Source: CAYLQD01 sp043819695
Lineage (GTDB): Bacteria > Planctomycetota > PUPC01
Direction: 5' to 3'
Length of the DNA: 10,613 nt
NCBI GenBank assembly: GCA_043819695.1
Contig: JBDREM010000321.1
Location: forward strand, 1 to 10,613
In this document: piece by piece, positions 6,344 to 10,613 of the stretch
Numbering within the stretch: position 1 is the stretch's first letter
Layout: every line of letters begins with the position of its first letter
Position numbers and translations under genes: made by a program
Notes under the pieces: model-generated
The model's database searches: none
What the model was told of the DNA's origin: nothing
The model's input: only the letters and a program-made list of their open reading frames with translations

Positions 6344-6823
6344 TCACTTTGCTGACCGTTGGATGGCGGAGAAGATCAGGGCGAGCTCCTGCGCTTCCTG
6401 CCACAGCTTCCGACAAGCCGCCTTCTTGCTGTCACCGCTCGCGCGAGCCGGCATTCGCAGCCAGTGTTTTGTTTCCTTCGCCTCTCTCGCGCAGAGCGCG
6501 ATCTTGTGTCGAAAATCCTTTTTCGTGAGCGTCGAGTCTGCCTCCAGATAGTTAGCCCCGACGCTCGTGGCAGCCCTGATCAGTTGGCTGATAAGCGGGC
6601 GGGTGATTTCGTCCCGTTTCAGACCCTTCATCAAGCCGATGACTGCCTCGCCGAAGCAAGCTGTGCGCTCTTCGAGATCATACTTCTTCTTCGGCTCCGC
6701 CCCTGTGTTATCGTCCCCCGCACCAGCGCCGTAACGCTGAACAGCCTCGGCGACCCAGCCGTGGACATTTCCATCCGCCACGTCTCTCGCCGCTTCCTTT
6801 TGCATTTGGGCTTTGACCTTCAT
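6344..6823 (-). CDS. Four-helix-bundle protein (S23/23S rRNA intervening-sequence type)
   Basis: A 159-residue protein whose C-terminal part is a clear member of the four-helix-bundle family (S23 ribosomal/IVP family, PF05635): KKYDLEERTACFGEAV at 46-61, ITRPLISQLIRAATSVGANY at 73-92, then EADSTLTKKDFRHKIALCAR and a final helix. Family members are small, basic bundles, first known from 23S rRNA intervening sequences and related to the Avd accessory protein of diversity-generating retroelements; their own function is poorly known. The usual size is about 115-130 residues, so the first ~45 residues are an extension. The upstream start at 6823 lies in the flanking AT-rich repeat; ATG 6805 is an alternative just outside it. 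No good ribosome binding site is visible for either, so the start is uncertain. Confidence 0.75.
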   Translation of the reverse strand: MKVKAQMQKEAARDVADGNVHGWVAEAVQRYGAGAGDDNTGAEPKKKYDLEERTACFGEAVIGLMKGLKRDEITRPLISQLIRAATSVGANYLEADSTLTKKDFRHKIALCAREAKETKHWLRMPARASGDSKKAACRKLWQEAQELALIFSAIQRSAK

Positions 6824-6841
6824 TTGTTATTTGAGCTTGGG
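6815..6841 (+). repeat. Direct repeat flanking the IVP gene, 5' side
   Basis: It reads GACCTTCATTTGTTATTTGA then GCTTGGG. The annotated start codon of the four-helix-bundle gene (CAT at 6821-6823 on the + strand) is part of this repeat. Confidence 0.75.
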
Positions 6842-6942
6842 CCTTTGATTTTACCACATCACCCGGACAATTATAGCGACCACCTCCCGCCGGTCAATCC
6901 AAAGTAGCACGAGGGCGCGCCCCCCTGGCCAAAGGGTAGAAC

Positions 6943-6971
6943 TTGATTCACTGCGCCGCACCCGCTATAAT
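6943..6971 (+). promoter_or_regulatory. Sigma-70-type promoter of the V-type ATPase operon
   Basis: TTGATT (6943-6948) and a perfect TATAAT (6966-6971) are separated by 17 bases. Transcription would start near 6978, about 40 bases before the first ATPase gene. It is the best promoter-like match I found in the window. Confidence 0.65.
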
Positions 6972-7018
6972 CCGCCAACTTTCGCGACCAATGACTCACC
7001 ACGAGAGCGCCGGAACTA

Positions 7019-7360
7019 ATGACGGACAACGGCAAGGGCGTCTTCGACGAGATCGAACGGATCGAGAGGCAGGCCGACGAGCTTCTTGAAAAGGCCAAGG
7101 CCGACGCCGCCGACGTAACGAAGAAGTCCGGCGACGAGATCAAGCAGCTCGCCGCCGACACCGACCGCGAGATCGAGCAGGCCAACGCAAAGCTCGACGA
7201 AGAACACAAGGCCCGGATCGAACAAGCGCTCACGGAGATCGACGCCGATTTCCTCAGAGAAGAAGAGGCGCTCGAAACGGTCTGCGAGGAGCGGCTGGAC
7301 GAGCTGGTCGCGTGGACGGCCGGCCGCATCACCGAACGGCTAAGGGCGGCCAAAGACTGA
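7019..7360 (+). CDS. V/A-type ATPase peripheral-stalk subunit H (G-like)
   Basis: A 113-residue, highly charged protein that is almost entirely helical by appearance, with repeated Lys/Glu/Ala/Asp patterns (IERIERQADELLEKAKADAA and following). This is the character of the small peripheral-stalk subunit (AhaH/NtpF, G-like), which pairs with subunit E to hold the catalytic head against the membrane subunit. Size and position before subunit I match archaeal-type operons. Identification rests more on position and composition than on motifs. Its ribosome binding site is weak (GAGAG at 7003-7007, 11 bases before ATG). The TGA stop overlaps the next ATG by one base. Confidence 0.75.
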   Translation: MTDNGKGVFDEIERIERQADELLEKAKADAADVTKKSGDEIKQLAADTDREIEQANAKLDEEHKARIEQALTEIDADFLREEEALETVCEERLDELVAWTAGRITERLRAAKD

Positions 7361-9447
7361 TGGCGATCGAAAAGGTCAAACGGACCTGGTTCCTCGTCGA
7401 ACGCGGCGAGCTCAATGCCCTCATCCGTGGCCTTGCCGACTCGCGGACCGTCCACGTCGTCGACCTGAAGGAGGAAACGAAAGGCCAGGCCGGCAGCGCC
7501 GACCGGCCCGCCCCCGATCACAATCCCGATCGTAATCTCAATCCGCCGCCCGACCTCACGCCCGCGCTCGACGCCGCAGAGAGCAACGTCGGGAAGCTCT
7601 CGCGGGCGCTCGACGTGCTCGACGGCTTCGCACCGCCGAAACGCCGGTTCCACGAGAACTTCGTCAACCTGCCCGCCGAGATGAAGCGGGACGAGTTCGA
7701 GCGGCACGTCGCCGAGGTCAACGTCGCCGAGCTCGCCGAGAACACCGCTGCCATCCAGCGCGATCACGCGGCCGCGGAGAAGCGCGCGGAGGAGCTGTCC
7801 GCCCGCATCGCTCAACTCGCCGACTGGGCCGACGCGACCGTCCCGCCGGCCGGGCTCAGCCACTGCCGCTGCGACCTCGGCGTCATGCCCGCGAAGGCGC
7901 TCCCGAAGCTCGAGCAGGCCCTTTGTGGCTCGGGCGTCCCGCCGGTGGACGATCACGGCCAGGATGGCCGTGCCACAAAGGCGATCGCCGTCAACGTGGT
8001 TGCCGTGAGCGGCGGCCGGGCGCTCGTCGCCGCCGTCTGGCTGAACGAAGCCGAGGACGAGGCCGAAGACCTGCTCCACGGGCAGGGATTCGAGTCGCTC
8101 GGCCTCGACGCCAGCTCCGGCAAGGTCGCCGCGGTCATTCAGAATTGCGACACCGCGCTCGTGACCGTCGAGGCCAAACTCGCCATCCTCGGGAAGAAAG
8201 CGGCGAAGCTGGCCGAGAATCGCCGCGCCGTGCTCGCCGCGCTCGCCCACTGGCAGGCCGAGGTCGAGCGGCACGGCGCGTCGGCCAAGGCGCTCGCCTC
8301 GAAGCGGATCGCGACGCTCTCGGGCTACGTGCTCGTCCGCGAGATGCCGAAGCTCGAAGAGCTGCTCGCGAAGGAATTCCCGTCGGTCAGCCTGATCGCC
8401 GAGGACCCGACGGCGGCGGAGAACGTGCCGGTCTCGCTCGGCGGCAGCAAGCTCTGGGCGCCGGCCCAGTTTCTCACGTCGATGTTCGGCCTGCCAAACT
8501 ACTTCGAGTTCGACCCCAGCCCGTTCATCTTCCTGACGTTCCTCATCTTCTTCGGCTTCTGCTTCGGCGACGTGGTCTACGGCCTGATGCTGCTCGCGAC
8601 CGGCTGGTGGCTGGCGCGGAAATCGGCCGACTATCCGTCGCTCGCACGGTTCTTCGGCCTGCTCACGTGGTGCGGGCTCGCGTCGATCATCGTCGGCGTC
8701 ATCACCGGCTCCTGGGCGGCCGACCTGATCAGCGGCGGGTACCTCGGCAAGGGCGCCGAGGGCTTCGTCACGAACCTGATGATAGTCGACCCGCTCAAGA
8801 AGACCGTGGTGGTCCTCGGCGTCGTGCTCGGCATCGGCATGCTCAACCAGTTCTACGGAATGACGCTCCTGCTCTACCGCGAGTGGCGGAAGGGCAACCG
8901 GCTCGCCGGGCTGTGCGACGGCGGCCTGTGGCTGATCTTCCTGCCCGGCCTCGTCCTGCTGCTCGCCGGCGCGATGGGCGCGCTGCCGCCGGTCTGGACG
9001 AAGGTCGCGCTCGGGATGGCCGCCGCGAGCGGCCTCGGCCTGATCCTGACGCAAGGCCGCAACGAGCAGACGTTCCTCGCGAAGGCCATCACCGGCGTCG
9101 TCAGCCTCTACGGCATCCTCGGCACGTACGGCACGACGTCGTTCATCGGCGACACGCTCTCGTACAGCCGGCTGCTCGCGCTCGGCCTGACGACCGTGAT
9201 CGTCGGGATGTCGTTCAACATCATCGCCAACCTGGCGATGTCGATCCCGGTCGCCGGCGTCATCTTCTTCATCGTCGTCGTGGCGTTCGGCCACATGTTC
9301 AACTTCTTCATCAGCATCCTGGGCGGGTTCGTGCACTCCGCCCGCCTGATATTCGTCGAGTTCTTCACCAAGTTCTACGAGGGCGGGGCGGCTCCGTTCG
9401 CGCCGCTCGGCGCACCGCGTACCGTTCGAGTCACAGAAGAGAACTGA
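7360..9447 (+). CDS. V/A-type ATPase membrane subunit I (a-subunit homologue)
   Basis: A 695-residue subunit I (NtpI/AtpI). The first ~370 residues form the soluble stalk domain, with helical coiled-coil segments near 110-155 and 265-312. The C-terminal half has about seven or eight membrane segments, roughly from 388 (PFIFLTFLIFFGFCFGDVVY) to 654. The ion-channel arginine expected to face the proteolipid ring is R604 in DTLSYSRLLALGL. This subunit forms the half-channels and links to the stalk. ATG 7360 is chosen because it overlaps the previous stop (TGATG); a longer frame from 7312 would lie inside the upstream gene. Residues 188-207 are encoded by a 60-base palindromic repeat and are probably an insertion relative to relatives. 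The length is otherwise normal for the family. Confidence 0.9.
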   Translation: MAIEKVKRTWFLVERGELNALIRGLADSRTVHVVDLKEETKGQAGSADRPAPDHNPDRNLNPPPDLTPALDAAESNVGKLSRALDVLDGFAPPKRRFHENFVNLPAEMKRDEFERHVAEVNVAELAENTAAIQRDHAAAEKRAEELSARIAQLADWADATVPPAGLSHCRCDLGVMPAKALPKLEQALCGSGVPPVDDHGQDGRATKAIAVNVVAVSGGRALVAAVWLNEAEDEAEDLLHGQGFESLGLDASSGKVAAVIQNCDTALVTVEAKLAILGKKAAKLAENRRAVLAALAHWQAEVERHGASAKALASKRIATLSGYVLVREMPKLEELLAKEFPSVSLIAEDPTAAENVPVSLGGSKLWAPAQFLTSMFGLPNYFEFDPSPFIFLTFLIFFGFCFGDVVYGLMLLATGWWLARKSADYPSLARFFGLLTWCGLASIIVGVITGSWAADLISGGYLGKGAEGFVTNLMIVDPLKKTVVVLGVVLGIGMLNQFYGMTLLLYREWRKGNRLAGLCDGGLWLIFLPGLVLLLAGAMGALPPVWTKVALGMAAASGLGLILTQGRNEQTFLAKAITGVVSLYGILGTYGTTSFIGDTLSYSRLLALGLTTVIVGMSFNIIANLAMSIPVAGVIFFIVVVAFGHMFNFFISILGGFVHSARLIFVEFFTKFYEGGAAPFAPLGAPRTVRVTEEN
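7921..7980 (+). repeat. 60-bp palindromic repeat inserted in frame within subunit I
   Basis: It begins CTTTGTGGC and ends GCCACAAAG, a perfect 9-bp outer stem; inside, CGG/CCG and then GGGCGTCC facing GGATGGCC extend an imperfect hairpin. It is exactly 60 bases, that is 20 codons starting in phase (LCGSGVPPVDDHGQDGRATK), and has no stop. On the other strand it reads LCGTAILAVIVHRRDARATK; I recall HGQDGRATK/RRDARATG-like peptides from spurious frames in planctomycete genomes, which points to a dispersed element. Confidence 0.75.
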
Positions 9448-9501
9448 TGTCTTATCTGTAACACTGTGGTCAAACGGGGTGGCGACGACAAATGCGTTTG
9501 C

Positions 9502-9567
9502 GAAAAGTGGTGACAGGCACGTCTTCGCTCGTTTCACTCGCTTCGCTGGTGCCAGTCACCATTTTTC
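9502..9567. repeat. REP-like hairpin 1 between subunits I and K
   Basis: GAAAAGTGGTGACAGGCAC (9502-9520) and GTGCCAGTCACCATTTTTC (9549-9567) pair at 17 of 19 positions around a 28-base loop. The A-run at one end and T-run at the other could make it act as a partial terminator in either direction. It lies in an operon gap without a gene. Confidence 0.75.
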
Positions 9568-9592
9568 GCCGCTGCGCCGCTGAGACGCGCGG

Positions 9593-9636
9593 GCGGAAAA
9601 CAGGGACTGCCGCCCGCTGGCTGTCCCGTTTTCCGC
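9593..9636. repeat. REP-like hairpin 2 between subunits I and K
   Basis: GCGGAAAAC (9593-9601) pairs perfectly with GTTTTCCGC (9628-9636). After a bulged A, GGGAC (9603-9607) pairs with GTCCC (9623-9627), leaving a 15-base loop. The sequence differs from hairpin 1, so two repeat families sit side by side in the 247-base gap 9448-9694, which otherwise has no gene. Confidence 0.75.
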
Positions 9637-9681
9637 ATCCGGCGCCCCTAATTTGGCTGAAGTATCACCTTTCCCTAATGT

Positions 9682-9686
9682 GGAGG
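9682..9686 (+). promoter_or_regulatory. Ribosome binding site fixing the start of subunit K
   Basis: GGAGG lies 8 bases before ATG 9695. The open frame extends upstream to 9653, but that would add 14 residues with no family counterpart and place the binding site inside the gene. Confidence 0.75.
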
Positions 9687-9694
9687 ATGGGACC

Positions 9695-10243
9695 ATGACG
9701 GAATTGTGGAACGTCTATTTTCTTCAGACAGGCATGGGCTGGGCCGTCATCGGCGGCGTTATGGCGGTGATGCTCGGCGGGATCGGCTCGGCTAAGGGGA
9801 TTCGGATCGCGGCCGTACAGGGCGCGGGCGTCATGTCCGAGAAGCCGGAGCTCTTCGGCAAGCTGCTCGTGCTGATGGCGCTCCCGGGCACGCAAGGCTT
9901 CTACGGCCTGATCGTCGCGATCATGATCAGCCTGCGGACGGGCCTCATGGCCGGCGAGGTCGCCGTGTCGCCGCTCGTCGGCGTGTCGCTTCTCTTCATC
10001 GGCCTCTGCACGGGGATGGTGCTGTGGCTGAGCGCGGTGAACCAGGGCCGGACGTCGGCGGCCTCGATCAACCTGACCGCGAAGAAGCCGGAGGAAAGCG
10101 GCCGGGCCATCATCCTGCCGGCGCTCGTCGAAACATACGCCGTCGTCGCGCTGCTCGCCGCCATCCTGCTCATCCTGTGGGTCACGAACCCGGATGCAGC
10201 GTTCGCCGACCCCGCTCTCAAGACGTTGAAGCCCGGAAGTTGA
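9695..10243 (+). CDS. V/A-type ATPase proteolipid subunit K (rotor ring)
   Basis: A 182-residue, four-helix proteolipid made of two hairpins (about 15-82 and 90-165). The first contains GGIGSAKGI (28-36) and LPGTQGFYG (63-71); the second contains AVNQGRTSAASI (114-125), AKKPEE and ALVETYAV (143-150). These match the Enterococcus hirae NtpK pattern, where L61, T64, Q65, Q110 and E139 bind Na+; the equivalents here are L63, T66, Q67, Q117 and E146. One ionisable carboxylate per four-helix unit is typical of this type. It forms the rotor ring that turns against subunit I. It is slightly longer than the ~156-residue family norm because of an extended C-terminus. It lies 247 bases after subunit I and one base before subunit E. 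Confidence 0.9.
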   Translation: MTELWNVYFLQTGMGWAVIGGVMAVMLGGIGSAKGIRIAAVQGAGVMSEKPELFGKLLVLMALPGTQGFYGLIVAIMISLRTGLMAGEVAVSPLVGVSLLFIGLCTGMVLWLSAVNQGRTSAASINLTAKKPEESGRAIILPALVETYAVVALLAAILLILWVTNPDAAFADPALKTLKPGS

Positions 10244-10244
10244 G

Positions 10245-10613
10245 ATGGGCATCAAGAACATCGAGAAGAAGATCGCCGAGTCGGCGAAGGCCGAGGCCGA
10301 AGCCATCGGCGCCCAAGCCTTGCAGCAGGCGAAGGCGCGGCTCGAAGCGGCGAAGGCCGAGAACACGGGCCGCGCCGCCCGCGCCGCCGAGGAAACGCGC
10401 GGACGGCAACAGCAGGAGTTCGACCAGCAGACGACGTCGGCCAGGGCCGCGAACAAGCTGAAGCTGCTCGCGCACAAATCGCGCATCCTCGACGAGATTT
10501 TCGACGCCGCCATCGAGCGCTTCATCGGCGGCCGCGGCGGCGAGTATCGCAACTGGCTGGCCGCGCGGATCGAGGCGGTCGCCGGCGAACCCGGCAGCAT
10601 CGTGCCCGCGGAG
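10245..10613 (+). CDS. V/A-type ATPase stalk subunit E, partial (3' end beyond window)
   Basis: The first 123 codons of a frame that runs off the window end with no stop. The product begins MGIKNIEKKIAESAKAEAEA and continues as a long Ala/Glu/Lys/Gln-rich helix to about residue 75. It then changes to LLAHKSRILDEIFDAAIERF and GGEYRNWL, the start of the globular C-terminal domain typical of subunit E. It pairs with subunit H in the peripheral stalk. GGAAG at 10235-10239 lies five bases before the ATG, and the gene starts one base after the subunit K stop, so the two are co-translated. Subunits C, F, A, B and D are expected to follow outside the window. Confidence 0.85.
   Translation, partial: MGIKNIEKKIAESAKAEAEAIGAQALQQAKARLEAAKAENTGRAARAAEETRGRQQQEFDQQTTSARAANKLKLLAHKSRILDEIFDAAIERFIGGRGGEYRNWLAARIEAVAGEPGSIVPAE

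Larger units (their letters stand above)
6102..6849. mobile_element. Repeat-bounded segment carrying an IVP-type gene
   Basis: An AT-rich unit occurs at both ends in inverted orientation: 6102-6143 contains CAAAGCCCAAATAACAAATG, and the complement of 6802-6849 contains CAAGCTCAAATAACAAATGA. A third unit at 6273-6300 is a near-perfect direct copy of 6815-6841, with one substitution and one gap. A four-helix-bundle gene lies between them on the - strand. No transposase is present. The remaining 260 bases between the UroD gene and 6344 hold further diverged units (near 6325-6345) and an ACTGATCACT/GGTCACTG repeat at 6241-6258, but no gene. Whether the segment moves as a unit is inferred. Confidence 0.5.

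Noticed and set aside
6344..6823. Avd accessory gene of a diversity-generating retroelement
   Set aside because: The fold is related, but there is no reverse transcriptase and no template/variable repeat pair in the window; the flanking repeats are AT-rich units outside any target gene.
6871..9537. An 888-codon open frame on the - strand
   Set aside because: It lies antisense to the clear subunit I gene, is very rich in Arg/Asp/Glu/Ala from reversed high-G+C codons, has low complexity and no recognisable domain, and covers the operon promoter.
1..10613. CRISPR array
   Set aside because: No regularly spaced short direct repeats with unique spacers were seen; the repeats found are pairs or hairpins.

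Overview
The window looks like a chromosomal piece of a high-G+C, planctomycete-like bacterium, probably from a metagenome assembly. The reasons are the family mix (an oligogalacturonate-lyase-like propeller, a corrinoid-type UroD-family enzyme, a ferredoxin-type aldo/keto reductase, an archaeal/vacuolar-type rotary ATPase operon, a four-helix-bundle 23S rRNA intervening-sequence protein) and an unusual density of short palindromic and AT-rich repeats of kinds I recall from that group. The taxonomic call is an inference and not proven by the sequence.

Layout: 31-1209 (+) encodes a beta-propeller protein. 1210-1893 has no convincing gene and holds inverted repeats, including a pair of arms about 30 bp long at 1728-1874. 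1894-3012 (-) is a ferredoxin-type aldo/keto reductase interrupted by one in-frame TAG. 3027-4997 is a compact insertion of 1971 bp carrying two co-directional, translationally overlapping genes on the + strand: an ABC/SMC-type AAA ATPase and a 191-residue protein that looks like a small TOPRIM-type nuclease. The insertion is bounded by two copies of the last ~33 codons of the neighbouring UroD-family gene (4998-6083, -). It therefore reads as a defence-type cassette inserted at the 3' end of that gene, between it and the aldo/keto reductase that originally followed it. No recombinase gene is present inside it.

6102-6849 is a repeat-bounded segment carrying a four-helix-bundle (S23/IVP) protein gene on the - strand. 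From 6943 on, a good sigma-70-type promoter drives a V/A-type ATPase operon: subunit H/G stalk (7019-7360), subunit I (7360-9447), proteolipid K (9695-10243) and the start of subunit E (10245 to the window end). Subunit I contains an exactly 60-bp, in-frame palindromic repeat, and the 247-bp gap before K contains two REP-like hairpins. The K subunit keeps the ligand set of Na+-type proteolipids.

The most interesting system is the two-gene cassette. It combines an ATPase sensor with a separate small TOPRIM-like candidate effector (a split layout comparable to PARIS or to OLD/Gabija proteins), and its boundaries can be read from the duplicated end of its target gene. Its arrival probably separated the aldo/keto reductase from its operon, and the nonsense codon there fits later decay.
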